From: Sphingomonas pruni NBRC 15498
GTDB lineage: Bacteria; Pseudomonadota; Alphaproteobacteria; Sphingomonadales; Sphingomonadaceae
DNA length: 45,678 nucleotides
NCBI RefSeq assembly: GCF_001598455.1
Contig: NZ_BCYZ01000035.1
Coordinates: forward strand, 1 to 45,678
Reading direction: 5' to 3'
The notes beneath the pieces were generated by a model, which saw only the letters and a list, made by a program, of their open reading frames with translations, had not been told where the DNA came from and did not search any database. The position numbers and the translations under genes were made by a program. Positions 9,045 through 17,354 of this stretch are shown here, piece by piece. Position 1 is the first letter of the stretch, and every line of letters begins with the position of its first letter.

Positions 9045-9496
9045 CAGGCGTCGTTTCCGGTGGTCGACATCGCCGCGATCGCCGCCGCTTCCGCCGCGGC
9101 TTCGAACGCCAGGCGAATCGAGGGATGGCGCGCGGTGACGGTCAGCGCGGGGATGAAGATGTCGAGATCGGGCCAGCTCGGCGCGGAGCCTTCTCCCGCC
9201 AGCCAAGCCGTAAGCTCGTCGCGCGCCGTCGCGAGTTCGGCGGGGGTCTTCCCGAGGATGTTAGCGGCGAGCAGCGAGGACGATGCCTGGCCCAGCGCGC
9301 AGGCACGCACCAGCATCCCGACTTCGCTGACGCGACCATCGGCCAGATTGACGTCGACGGTCACGCGGCTGCCGCAAATCGGCGAGCGCTTCTCGCTCGT
9401 TCCCATCGGCTCGGCGAGCCGCTGATGATGCGGGATCGACGCTGCGAGCCGCAGAATTTCAGTGTTGTAGAGCGGCGCGTTCATCCTGACGGCCAT
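9044..9496 (-). CDS. Iron-sulfur cluster assembly scaffold-like (NifU/IscU N-domain) protein
   Basis: The product is 150 residues and resembles the NifU/IscU N-terminal fold: YNTEILRLAA at the start, then PICGSRVTVDVNL with the first Cys, and RACALGQASSSLLA with the second. Canonical scaffolds carry three ligand Cys, and I see only two clear candidates. It may therefore be a divergent member that does not build clusters on its own. The start at 9496 is kept, and a second Met at 9484 is possible. It is co-transcribed with the antiporter downstream. The two cysteine desulfurases at 34589-36759 could be functional partners, by inference. Confidence 0.75.
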   Translation of the reverse strand: MAVRMNAPLYNTEILRLAASIPHHQRLAEPMGTSEKRSPICGSRVTVDVNLADGRVSEVGMLVRACALGQASSSLLAANILGKTPAELATARDELTAWLAGEGSAPSWPDLDIFIPALTVTARHPSIRLAFEAAAEAAAIAAMSTTGNDA

Positions 9497-9550
9497 GTAG
9501 GCGAGCGTAACGAAAAGCGCGACCCCTTCGGCCGAATTTGGGAGCGGACC

Positions 9551-10192
9551 CTAATGCGCAGAGCGTGAACGATGCGGCCCAACCTTGCTGGCCTTCTTGG
9601 GAGCCGGAGCATCGCTCGCATTACCGGCATCCGCAGCATCGTTGGCATTGGTAGCGGCGTCGCTGGCATTGTCGCTGCCAAACATCGCCTGTCCCTTGCG
9701 GCGCTTGGCGACGAAATCCGCGACGAACGCACTGGTCGCGTTCAGCAACGGATAGGTTCGCGACTTGGTCAGCCACGTGGGGCGCTGCTTCGGCCCGCCA
9801 TCGATCGTATCGTAGACCAATACCAGCAACAGGAAGGCGAGGCTGGCGAGAATCAGGCCCTTGAGCGCACCGAACCCGAACCCCATCGCGCGGTCGAGCG
9901 GGCCCAGGATCGATTGCTTTGTACGCCTGCCCATCGCCCGCGCCAGCATCCGTCCGCCGAAATAGGCGATCCCGGCGATCAGCGCGAAGGCGAGTATAGC
10001 CGCCCCCGAACTCGTCCCGACGATCCCGGTCAGCGCCGTGGTCAGGGGCGTGTGCAGCGCCTTCAGCGCGAACACCACCAGCACCCAGGCAAGCAGCGAC
10101 AGCACCTCGGTCACGAAACCGCGCCACCAGCCGAGCGCCGCGGCCGCGCCAACGCCCAGAAGGACGGCGATATCTAATCCGGTCAGCCCCAT
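9551..10192 (-). CDS. cvpA: CvpA family membrane protein
   Basis: The product is 213 residues. The first 140 hold four membrane spans with the CvpA pattern LDIAVLLGVGAAAALGWWRG near the start and GPLDRAMGFGFGALKGL near 100. CvpA-type proteins sit in the inner membrane and have been linked to colicin V export, purF expression and envelope homeostasis, so the role is only loosely defined. The last 45 residues are a low-complexity Asn/Ala/Asp/Ser tail (repeats of NASDA and NANDA) ending in basic residues. This tail looks like a recent trinucleotide-type expansion. It follows radA by 14 bases. Confidence 0.9.
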   Translation of the reverse strand: MGLTGLDIAVLLGVGAAAALGWWRGFVTEVLSLLAWVLVVFALKALHTPLTTALTGIVGTSSGAAILAFALIAGIAYFGGRMLARAMGRRTKQSILGPLDRAMGFGFGALKGLILASLAFLLLVLVYDTIDGGPKQRPTWLTKSRTYPLLNATSAFVADFVAKRRKGQAMFGSDNASDAATNANDAADAGNASDAPAPKKASKVGPHRSRSAH

Positions 10193-10206
10193 ACCCGGCC
10201 CGACAG

Positions 10207-11577
10207 CTAGCCCCGACCCAACATATGGTCAACGAGTTGACCGAGCGTGCGGAAACCGCTGATCTTGATTTCATTCTCGCTTTTGGTCGAAGCAGGCCCC
10301 AGCGCGCGGTCGAAGCCCAGCTTGGCGGCCTCCTTCATCCTGAGCGGCGCGTGCGCCACGGGGCGGACTTCGCCCGACAGCGCGATCTCGCCAAACGCAA
10401 CCGCATCCGAAGGCACCGGCCGCTCGCTCAGTGCCGAGATCAGCGCCGCCGCGACGGCAAGGTCGGCTGCCGGATCCTGCACGCGATAGCCGCCGGCGAT
10501 GTTGAGATAGACTTCGCAAGTCGAAAAGCTGAGCCCACACCGCGCCTCGAGCACCGCCAGGATCATCGCCAGCCGGCCCGAATCCCAGCCCACCACCGCG
10601 CGCCGCGGCGTTGCGCCCGACGCCAGCCGCACGACCAGCGCCTGGATCTCGACCAATACCGGCCGCGTGCCCTCCAATGCCGGAAAAACTGTCGCGCCGG
10701 TCATTCCCTCTTCGCGGTGGGTCAGGAACAAGGCCGACGGATTGGCGACCTCATTCAGGCCGGAGGTCTCCATCGAGAACACGCCGATCTCGTCCGTGCC
10801 GCCGAAACGGTTCTTGATCGCGCGGAGGATGCGATATTGGTGGCTGCGCTCGCCTTCGAAGCTGAGCACGGTGTCGACCATATGTTCGAGCACGCGCGGC
10901 CCGGCGATCGACCCGTCCTTGGTGACATGGCCGACCAGTACCACCGCGCTGCCCCGTTCCTTGGCGAAACGGATCAATTCCTGCGCCGACGCGCGCACCT
11001 GACTGACGGTGCCCGGTGCGCCCTCGATCAGGTCCGAATGCATCGTCTGGATCGAATCGATCACCAGCAATGCCGGCCGCTGTCCCTGCCCCAAGGTCGT
11101 CAGGATATCGCGCGTCGAGGTCGCGGCGCCGAGTTCGACCGGGGCATCGCCGAGCCCGAGGCGTCGTGCGCGTAGCCGCACCTGATCCGCGGCCTCTTCG
11201 CCCGAGACATAGACGACGCGCTCACCACGCCGCGCCAGGCACGCCGCCGCCTGAAGCAGCAACGTCGACTTGCCGATCCCCGGATCGCCACCGATCAAGG
11301 TCGCCGACCCTTCGACGAACCCTCCTCCCAGCGCGCGATCGAGTTCGGCGATCCCCGTCGCCAGGCGATCGGGCAATTTCACTTCGGCATCCAGCCCGAT
11401 CAGCGCGATCGCCCGCCCGCCCGATTGCAGGTTATGCTTGGCCTGGAACGGCGTGACGTTGCCGCCCACCTCCTCGACCAAGGTGTTCCATTCGCTGCAA
11501 TCGACGCACTGCCCCTGCCATCGGGTCGCAACCGATCCGCATGCCTGACAGACGTAACGCTTCTGGGGTTTGGCCAT
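10207..11577 (-). CDS. radA: DNA repair protein RadA
   Basis: RadA (Sms) is a RecA-like helicase that drives branch migration during recombinational repair. The 456 residues contain an N-terminal four-Cys zinc finger (CQACGS...CVDCSEW, residues 10-30), Walker A GGDPGIGKST near 98, Walker B LLVIDSIQTM, the family-specific KNRFGGTDEIG motif near 255, and a C-terminal Lon-like domain. Length and order are standard. It starts with ATG at 11577 and heads the minus-strand group radA–cvpA. Confidence 0.97.
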   Translation of the reverse strand: MAKPQKRYVCQACGSVATRWQGQCVDCSEWNTLVEEVGGNVTPFQAKHNLQSGGRAIALIGLDAEVKLPDRLATGIAELDRALGGGFVEGSATLIGGDPGIGKSTLLLQAAACLARRGERVVYVSGEEAADQVRLRARRLGLGDAPVELGAATSTRDILTTLGQGQRPALLVIDSIQTMHSDLIEGAPGTVSQVRASAQELIRFAKERGSAVVLVGHVTKDGSIAGPRVLEHMVDTVLSFEGERSHQYRILRAIKNRFGGTDEIGVFSMETSGLNEVANPSALFLTHREEGMTGATVFPALEGTRPVLVEIQALVVRLASGATPRRAVVGWDSGRLAMILAVLEARCGLSFSTCEVYLNIAGGYRVQDPAADLAVAAALISALSERPVPSDAVAFGEIALSGEVRPVAHAPLRMKEAAKLGFDRALGPASTKSENEIKISGFRTLGQLVDHMLGRG

Positions 11578-11619
11578 GGCCGGGATGTATCCGAATTGGA
11601 ACGATTAGGGAACATCGAT

Positions 11620-11655
11620 ATTCCCCTCCCTGCAAGGGAGGGGTTAGGGGTGGGT
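11620..11655. repeat. Left inverted repeat flanking the DUF559 gene
   Basis: A palindrome (CCCCTCCCT, CAAGGGAGGGG) is followed by a G-rich tail TTAGGGGTGGGT. Next to it, 11656-11675 holds a second palindrome around GCGAGC/GCTCGC. Its core matches the copy at 12040-12077 in inverted orientation at about 31 of 33 positions by eye. Confidence 0.75.
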
Positions 11656-11688
11656 ATGCGAGCGCAGCTCGCATCGGGAGCGATCGGA

Positions 11689-12099
11689 ATGCGACGAGTC
11701 AAGAAAGTGATGACCGATCGGGCGAGATCACTCCGCAAGAATGCAACGCCGGCGGAGCGAGCGTTATGGCGACTCATCTCACGCTACCGTCCAGCTTTCA
11801 CTCGGCAGCTTTCGATCGATGACCTCTACATCGTCGATCTCGCCAACCGAGAGGCGAAGCTGGCCGTCGAGATCGACGGCAGTCAGCATCACGATCAAGC
11901 GACGTACGATACCGAGCGAACCGCCTATCTCGAAGCACAAGGCTGGCGGGTGATTAGGCTGTGGAATAGCGACGTGCTCCGCAATCCTGATGGAGCCGCT
12001 ACGTTCGTACTCAACCAGACCGCCGAGTGCCTCGGCGGCACCCACCCCCAACCCCTCCCTTCCAGGGAGGGGAGAATGAGAAGCCCGCGCTACCGTTAA
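11689..12099 (+). CDS. DUF559 domain (Vsr-like endonuclease fold) protein
   Basis: The product is 136 residues. It shows the DUF559 pattern: SLRKNATPAERALWRLI at the N-terminus, LYIVDLANREAKLAVEIDG with the acidic residues of a PD-(D/E)XK/Vsr-type nuclease fold, QHHDQATYDTERTAYLEAQGW, and VIRLWNSDVL. DUF559 proteins are predicted nucleases of unknown target. The start at 11689 follows GGGAG by eight bases, and ATG 11710 is an alternative. The last 20-odd residues are encoded by the right-hand repeat, so the natural C-terminus may have been replaced when the repeat arrived. Its TAA interlocks with the GST stop in the sequence TTAA. The gene lies between two inverted repeats. Confidence 0.85.
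   Translation: MRRVKKVMTDRARSLRKNATPAERALWRLISRYRPAFTRQLSIDDLYIVDLANREAKLAVEIDGSQHHDQATYDTERTAYLEAQGWRVIRLWNSDVLRNPDGAATFVLNQTAECLGGTHPQPLPSREGRMRSPRYR
12040..12077. repeat. Right inverted repeat flanking the DUF559 gene
   Basis: This is the inverted copy of the element at 11620-11655, with the C-rich tail ACCCACCCCC facing inward and the AGGGAGGGG palindrome outward. A small palindrome (TGCC/GGCA around TCGGC) sits on its inner side, as on the left. It overlaps the 3' end of the DUF559 gene. A related copy is at 43686-43722. Confidence 0.75.
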
Positions 12100-12806
12100 C
12101 TTGCCGGCCTCGCCGGGATCGTCAGTCCTTTCGCGACCGCTGGCCTCGCCAGTCCCCGCTCCAGCCACGCCGCAACATTCCTGAACGTATCGAACTCGAC
12201 GAGGTCGCGCGCTTCGTAGAAGCCGATCAGGTTCCGCACCCAGCCCAGCGTCGCGATGTCAGCGATTGTATATTCGTCGCCCATGATCCAGGTGCGGCCA
12301 TCCAGCCGCCCGTCGAGCACACCGAGCAGCCGCTTGCTTTCCGCGACGTAGCGGTCGCGCGGGCGCTTGTCCTCATAGTCCTTGCCGGCGAATTTGTTGA
12401 AGAAGCCCAGCTGGCCGAACATCGGGCCCAGGCCGCCCATCTGCCACATCAGCCAGGCGATCGTCTCCCATCGAGCCGCCGGGTCGGCGGAAATGAACTT
12501 ACCGGTCTTGTCGGCAAGATAGAGCAGAATGGCGCCGGTTTCGAACAGCCCCATCGGCTTGCCGCCGGGACCGTCGGGATCGATGATCGCGGGAATCTTG
12601 CCGTTCGGATTGAGGCTTTCGAACTCCGGCGACTTCTGGTCGTCTTTGGCGAAATCGACCAGGTGCGCCTCGTACGGCACGCCCAATTCCTCCAGCATGA
12701 TCGTCACCTTCACCCCATTCGGCGTCGGCAGGCCATAATATTGGAGGACGTTCGGATCGGCCGCCGGCCATTTCCTGGTGATCGGGAAGGACGACAAATC
12801 GGCCAC
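12096..12806 (-). CDS. Glutathione S-transferase family protein
   Basis: The product is 236 residues with the thioredoxin-like N-domain (VLQYYGLPTPNGVKVTIMLEE, then NPNGKIPAIIDPDG and LFETGAILLYLA) and an all-helical C-domain (WIMGDEYTIADIATLGWV). The NGVKV and NPNGKIPAI segments place it with the YghU/YfcG-type (Nu-class-like) GSTs, which act on disulfides or peroxides with glutathione. The start is GTG at 12806, seven bases after GAGGAG. The reading frame stays open much further upstream, but that part lies antisense to the glycosyltransferase. Its stop shares the TTAA with the convergent DUF559 gene. Confidence 0.92.
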   Translation of the reverse strand: MADLSSFPITRKWPAADPNVLQYYGLPTPNGVKVTIMLEELGVPYEAHLVDFAKDDQKSPEFESLNPNGKIPAIIDPDGPGGKPMGLFETGAILLYLADKTGKFISADPAARWETIAWLMWQMGGLGPMFGQLGFFNKFAGKDYEDKRPRDRYVAESKRLLGVLDGRLDGRTWIMGDEYTIADIATLGWVRNLIGFYEARDLVEFDTFRNVAAWLERGLARPAVAKGLTIPARPAS

Positions 12807-12875
12807 GTGGCATCTCCTCGAGTTGCGATTGGCGAGTAGATAGGCAAGCCGCCCGCGCGCCGCTATGGGCGGAGG

Positions 12876-14030
12876 ATGCAACCAGGCGATCTTCGTATCG
12901 CGCTGTTCAGCGGTAACTACAATTACACGCGGGACGGCGCCAATCAGGCGCTCAATCTGCTGGTCGGGCATTTGCTCGATCGCGGGGTGAAGGTGCGCAT
13001 CTATTCGCCGACCGTCGACGAGCCGGCCTTTCCTCCGACCGGAGACTTGGTGAGCGTGCCGGCGATCCCGATGCCGGCCGGCCGCGCGGAGTACAAATTG
13101 GCCCGCGGCTTGCCCAAAAAGGTGCGTGCCGACCTGGAGGCGTTTGCCCCCAATCTGGTCCATGTCTCCGCGCCCGAGATCCTCGGCCATCGCGCGCTGA
13201 CCTGGGCGCGACGGAACAACCTCGCCTCGGTCGCCTCCTTCCACACCCGGTTCGAAACCTATCCGCGTTATTATCGCATCGGGTTCGTCGAGCCGTTGCT
13301 GACCAGCATGCTGACCCGCTTCTACAATCGCGTCGACGAAGTGGTCGTGCCTTCTCCCTCGGTCGCCGAGCTGATCAAGTCGTGGGGCGTGACGGTCCCC
13401 GTCAGCATCTGGTCGCGCGGCGTCAATCACGAGCGCTTCAATCCGGGCCGGCGCGACCTCGCCTGGCGCCGCTCGCTGGGCATCGCCGATGACGAGGTGG
13501 CGGTCGGCTTTCTCGGCCGGCTGGTGCTAGAAAAGGGCCTCGATATATTTGCCGACGTGGTCAACGAGCTGACCCGGCGCGGCATCCGCCACAAGGTGCT
13601 GGTGGTGGGCGACGGCCCCGCGCGAGACTGGTTCGCCGATCGTGTGCCCGACGCCGTGTTCGCGGGATTTCAGAGCGGCGACGATCTTGGCCGCGCGGTG
13701 GCCGGGATGGATGTGTTCTTCAACCCTTCCGTCACCGAGACGTTCGGCAACGTCACGTCGGAAGCGATGGCGGCGGGTGTCGCCGTGGTCGCCGCTCGCG
13801 CGACCGGCGCGGTCGACCTGGTCGAAGAAGGCGTCAACGGCTTCCTGGTCCCGCCGCGCGACGTCAATGCCTATGCCGACGCGATCCAACGGCTGATCGA
13901 GGACGATTCGCTGCGCGCATCGGCGGGCGCGTCGGGTCACGCCAAGGCGCAGGCCTATGTCTGGGCCCCGGTCAATGAAGTGATGCTGCAGACTTATCTC
14001 GACGTGATGGCGCGGCGCGCCGGCGCCTGA
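12876..14030 (+). CDS. Family 4-type glycosyltransferase (GDP-mannose/UDP-sugar dependent)
   Basis: The product is 384 residues with a GT-B fold. The N-domain shows IALFSGNYNYTRDGANQAL, VHVSAPEILGHRAL and FHTRFETYPRYY. The C-domain shows VGFLGRLVLEKGLDIF, VLVVGDGPARDWF and the nucleotide-sugar EX7E region in PSVTETFGNVTSEAMAAG. It resembles alpha-mannosyl- or sulfoquinovosyl-type retaining transferases that modify membrane lipids. The exact donor and acceptor are not deducible. GGAGG abuts the ATG directly, too close to act as a normal ribosome site, so initiation may depend on a near-leaderless message. Its 3' end overlaps the convergent ferredoxin-like gene by 37 bases. Confidence 0.9.
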   Translation: MQPGDLRIALFSGNYNYTRDGANQALNLLVGHLLDRGVKVRIYSPTVDEPAFPPTGDLVSVPAIPMPAGRAEYKLARGLPKKVRADLEAFAPNLVHVSAPEILGHRALTWARRNNLASVASFHTRFETYPRYYRIGFVEPLLTSMLTRFYNRVDEVVVPSPSVAELIKSWGVTVPVSIWSRGVNHERFNPGRRDLAWRRSLGIADDEVAVGFLGRLVLEKGLDIFADVVNELTRRGIRHKVLVVGDGPARDWFADRVPDAVFAGFQSGDDLGRAVAGMDVFFNPSVTETFGNVTSEAMAAGVAVVAARATGAVDLVEEGVNGFLVPPRDVNAYADAIQRLIEDDSLRASAGASGHAKAQAYVWAPVNEVMLQTYLDVMARRAGA

Positions 14031-14374
14031 CCTCCCGGATCAAGTCCGAGGTCGCGGCCGATCGCCTCGACGTCCGCGCCGGCGGGCACCAGCCGCCAGG
14101 TGCCGGGCCGGCTGGTATCGACCAACGTCACAGCGCCTTTTGGACAGACGCCCAGGCATTTGACCTCGATCAGCCCGACCGGCGACTTGCGCCCCTTCTT
14201 GAGGCCGAAACGCTTGCGCAGCGCCTTGCCCAAGCTGGTCCTGCCCTTGCGCCCGAACCCGCCGTCGAGCTTCTTCGAACATTTCGAGCAGACCAGGATC
14301 GCGCCGGACCAACGGCTCTCCAGCCCCCGACCCAACGCGCCCAATTCTTGGTCGACTAGCTTGTCGGTCGCCAC
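13994..14374 (-). CDS. Thioredoxin-like [2Fe-2S] ferredoxin domain protein
   Basis: The product is 126 residues. Four Cys at about 29, 32, 73 and 77 (LVCSKCSKK and KCLGVCPKGAV) match the thioredoxin-like 2Fe-2S ferredoxin pattern found in NuoE-related and stand-alone (2Fe-2S) proteins. The middle is very basic (about 35-63), which is unusual for an electron carrier. The start is GTG at 14374, ten bases after GAGG, and it overlaps the 3' end of the J-domain gene by 19 bases. Its partner and electron path are unknown. Confidence 0.8.
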   Translation of the reverse strand: MATDKLVDQELGALGRGLESRWSGAILVCSKCSKKLDGGFGRKGRTSLGKALRKRFGLKKGRKSPVGLIEVKCLGVCPKGAVTLVDTSRPGTWRLVPAGADVEAIGRDLGLDPGGQAPARRAITSR

Positions 14375-14895
14375 GCCCTGTTTTCCTCGGCGACGCGGAG
14401 AACGTCATAGGCAGCCTGGATCGCCTGAAAGCGTTTCGCGGCTTCCTCGTCTCCCTGGCGCACGTCGGGATGCCATTCCTTGGCCAGCTTGCGCCACGCC
14501 GCCCGGACGGCATCAAAATCGGCGTCCGAATCGAGTTCGAGCACGTCGAGCGCGCGCATCTCGTCGCGTGAACGGCTGCCGTCGCCCGATCCGCCCCAGC
14601 CATAATGTCGCGATTCGGCATAGCCATTCGCCGTGCGCGTCTCGGCCGCCTCGCGCTCGGCGGCTTCTTCCGCGCTCAGGCCCTCAAAATAATTCCAGCC
14701 GCGATTATACTCGGCGGCATGATCCTGACAGAAATACCAGCGTTCGGGGCTGTTGGGTGATTTCGGCGCAGGGCAATTGCCGGGTTGGTCGCATCCATGG
14801 CGATCGCACATCCGCACCCGAGTCGCCTCGCGAGTCGAGCCATAGCTGCCCCAGCGGGGGAAGCCCCAATTGTCGGATCGGGTCGGACGCGCCAT
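14356..14895 (-). CDS. J-domain (DnaJ-like) protein with N-terminal Cys cluster
   Basis: The product is 179 residues. The J domain is at the C-terminus (about 115-170): ALDVLELDSDADFDAVRAAW, the HPD triad at 142-144 and FQAIQAAYDVLR. It should stimulate the ATPase of a DnaK-type Hsp70. The N-terminal half has four Cys and nearby His (CDRHGC, GNCP, YFCQDHA), a likely zinc site, followed by a charged linker. This arrangement is found in alphaproteobacterial J proteins and differs from classical DnaJ, because it lacks the Gly/Phe region and the CxxCxGxG repeats. It overlaps the ferredoxin-like gene by 19 bases. Confidence 0.9.
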   Translation of the reverse strand: MARPTRSDNWGFPRWGSYGSTREATRVRMCDRHGCDQPGNCPAPKSPNSPERWYFCQDHAAEYNRGWNYFEGLSAEEAAEREAAETRTANGYAESRHYGWGGSGDGSRSRDEMRALDVLELDSDADFDAVRAAWRKLAKEWHPDVRQGDEEAAKRFQAIQAAYDVLRVAEENRAWRPTS

Positions 14896-14935
14896 GTGCG
14901 CGACATAGGCATTGGGCGTGCGAGCGCAAGCGCGG

Positions 14936-16903
14936 TCAGTTACGCATCGTGAACCTGACGCGTTCAGTGACGCCGCCGCACCCTATCCCGCCGTCGGGCC
15001 GGAAGGCTTTTTCGTAACGGGCGGTCTTGAGTGTGTCATCACCCGCCTTGGTGAAAATGAATGGGGGGTAGGAGATGACTGCCCGCTGGTTGATCGTCCG
15101 GCCATCGGCACCGACATCGAATTGCACCGACACCCAGCCCTCGAATCCCCACATCTTGGCTTCGTCCGGAAAGGTCCCGCCGACGCCGAGCCGGCGGGGC
15201 GACGAATCGATCAGCGAGCATTGATCCGCAGTGGTGCCGGTCTGCGCAAATGCTGCCTTGGCGGCGGCGAGATCGCCGCGCTGGGTGAGGATCGACGCCT
15301 TGCGGATGAGCGCGCCGACCTTGAACCCATCCTCCGCGGGCAGCGCCGTATCGGTGGCGACCTGATCGAGCAACGCCAGGCTACGCTCCCTGTCGAACCC
15401 GCGCGATACGTCGGACATCATCAGGCGTAGCACCGCGCGAGCTTCCGGATCGTCGGCATAGGGTCCGCTCGTGGCGGCCGCTTCAAGACCGCGGAAATAG
15501 CGCCGACCACCCCAACTATCGGAATTCTTGCTCTGCCACCCTTTCAAATCGGCGCCCAGCCGCGCCATCGCCGGCGCCTTGTTGGCCGTCAGAATCGCGG
15601 CCTCGCGCTGCGCCAACCCTGCGGCCTCCTCGATTTGCAGCACCGAATTGCGCGACAACGCGTGCAGGACCGGCACCAAAGCGAGAGCGTCGGCACCTTT
15701 GGCCTTTTCGAGATCGACCAATTCCTTGCGTTCCTCGGCCAGCAAGGCGGCATCGGCACCGTCACGCTTCAACGGCGTATCGATCCCGCGTTCATCGAGC
15801 CATTTCGACAGCCTCTTGTCGAGATAATCGAGCAGCGACGGTTTAGGGAATTCGGTCGAACAGCGCAGTTCAACGCGTGCGCGATAGCGGAAGAAGGCAG
15901 GAAGCGCCTTGACCTGCTCCGGCGTCCAAGACCAGTTGCGGACCGCCCGGGCAAAGGGCAGTGCGACCTTGCCCCCGCGTGACGAATAAACGGGCGCTGC
16001 ATAGCTGACCGCGCCATCGTCGGCGATCGAGAATTCGACCACCGCGGTGTCGTCGGGCCGCAGATCCGCATCGCCTCCGCAATCGGGAGGCGTCATCTGC
16101 ACCGCGGGGTCGAACGACCCGGATTGAACGCGCCCCGCACCGGTATAGGCCATATATTTGCGGGCATCGTCACGGTCGCCCAGCATCATCGCTGCGATCG
16201 CGTAATTCGATCGCGCGGCGACATCGTTCAAGTCGGTTCTGCTGGTCAGTCCGCCGAGCAGTTTGACCGCCTCTCCGGCAGCAGTCCGCGCGCCCGCGAA
16301 ATCGCCGCGATTGAGGAGCAACTGGCTTTCCACGCGCTTGAGCGCCGCCCGCGAGACGTTGTCGACCGACTTGTCCGCGAGCCAGGGCTGGACGCGAGCG
16401 AGCTCGGCGACCGCCGCGTCGGAGTCGAAAAACGTCTCCGTTTCGACTATCCCGCGCAGCGCACCGAGATGCTCGATCGGCGTAATCGCCAGTGCTTCGG
16501 CGCGGCGGTAATTGTCGGCTGCGGTCGCATAGTCCAGCGACGCTTCGGCCACCTTGGCGAGCACATTATAGCCCTGAATACGATCGTCGCGCAGCGCCGG
16601 CTCGGTTGTCGGCAGAACCTCGAGTGCAGCGCGCGTCGCTATCACCGATTCGTCGCGGCGATCGAGCCGATAGAGCGCCAGCCCCTTGCGCAACCGGACG
16701 ATGGCCAGGCTGCGCGGCTTGTTCGCTACGCGCGGTTCCAGCTTTTCCCAGGCGGCCAACGCTTCGACATACTTGCCGCTATCCTGCAGCACCGTGGCGG
16801 CGTCGAATGCTTGTTGAATGGTGGGCGGCGGCGGGGTGGTATCCGCCAGCGCGAGCATCGGAACCATCGCAAGCACAGCCGCGCCGAGAAGCAATCCCCG
16901 CAT
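14936..16903 (-). CDS. Exported protein with helical repeats and TonB-C-like segments
   Basis: The product is 655 residues. It has a signal peptide (MRGLLLGAAVLAMVPMLALA), then about 230 residues of TPR-like helical pairs (SGKYVEALAAWEKLEP, DYATAADNYRRAEAL). Two separate beta-rich stretches resemble TonB C-terminal domains: about 285-345 (VVEFSIADDGAVSYAAPVY) and 585-655 (WGFEGWVSVQFDVGADG). A second helical region joins them. Periplasmic location is inferred. I know no defined function, though a scaffold role in the envelope would fit. It ends close to the J-domain gene and begins just downstream of rnpB on the same strand. Confidence 0.78.
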   Translation of the reverse strand: MRGLLLGAAVLAMVPMLALADTTPPPPTIQQAFDAATVLQDSGKYVEALAAWEKLEPRVANKPRSLAIVRLRKGLALYRLDRRDESVIATRAALEVLPTTEPALRDDRIQGYNVLAKVAEASLDYATAADNYRRAEALAITPIEHLGALRGIVETETFFDSDAAVAELARVQPWLADKSVDNVSRAALKRVESQLLLNRGDFAGARTAAGEAVKLLGGLTSRTDLNDVAARSNYAIAAMMLGDRDDARKYMAYTGAGRVQSGSFDPAVQMTPPDCGGDADLRPDDTAVVEFSIADDGAVSYAAPVYSSRGGKVALPFARAVRNWSWTPEQVKALPAFFRYRARVELRCSTEFPKPSLLDYLDKRLSKWLDERGIDTPLKRDGADAALLAEERKELVDLEKAKGADALALVPVLHALSRNSVLQIEEAAGLAQREAAILTANKAPAMARLGADLKGWQSKNSDSWGGRRYFRGLEAAATSGPYADDPEARAVLRLMMSDVSRGFDRERSLALLDQVATDTALPAEDGFKVGALIRKASILTQRGDLAAAKAAFAQTGTTADQCSLIDSSPRRLGVGGTFPDEAKMWGFEGWVSVQFDVGADGRTINQRAVISYPPFIFTKAGDDTLKTARYEKAFRPDGGIGCGGVTERVRFTMRN

Positions 16904-16954
16904 ATTTCCCCCTGCTTTTGGCGCAGGTTAGCCGACATTCGACATCAGGAAAAG

Positions 16955-17322
16955 AGCGCCAGAGGGTCTGTAAGCCGGGTTCTGTCCACCGCTTGCGCGG
17001 ATGGGCGACCATTCCTCTAGGACGACGCTTGCGCGCCGCCTCAAGCAACCAACCCGGGCGACGGGTGGGAACACACCCATATGCCGCCCCTATTCGGTCT
17101 TGCTCCCGGTGGGGTTTGCCATGCCGCCGCTGTTACCAGAAGCGCGGTGCGCTCTTGCCGCACCCTTTCACCCTTACCTCCCGGCGAACCGGGTTGGCGG
17201 TCTGCTCTCTGTGGCACTTTCCCTGGGGTTACCCCCGGCGGGCGTTACCCGCCACCGTTGTTCCGCGGAGCCCGGACTTTCCTCGCGTGCTTGCGCACCC
17301 GCGGCCGCCCGACCCTCTGGCC
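16955..17322 (-). ncRNA. rnpB: RNase P RNA (class A)
   Basis: This is the catalytic RNA of RNase P, which trims the 5' leader of tRNA precursors. On the minus strand the ends pair as a perfect 10-bp P1 helix (17311-17320 with 16959-16968). The conserved GAGGAAAGTCCGGGCTCC is at 17269-17286, and the 3' conserved ACAGAACCCGGCTTACAG is just before P1 closes. Internal landmarks GGTAAGGGTGAAAGGGTG and GAGGAATGGTCGCC are also present. Exact ends are estimated to within about 10 bases. A short T-run (CTCTTTT) follows the 3' end. Long open frames crossing the region in both directions are not genes. Confidence 0.96.
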
Positions 17323-17354
17323 GGCGATGACCTAAAGCAAGCGGAGCAAACTGC

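Noticed and set aside
9045..9206. 54-codon extension of the antiporter frame
   Set aside because: It overlaps the Fe-S scaffold-like gene in another frame and lacks hydrophobic segments. The ATG at 9044 forms a TGATG junction and gives a standard N-terminus.
12807..13430. N-terminal extension of the GST frame by 208 codons
   Set aside because: The extension is antisense to the glycosyltransferase. The GTG at 12806 has a good ribosome site and gives the normal GST N-terminus.
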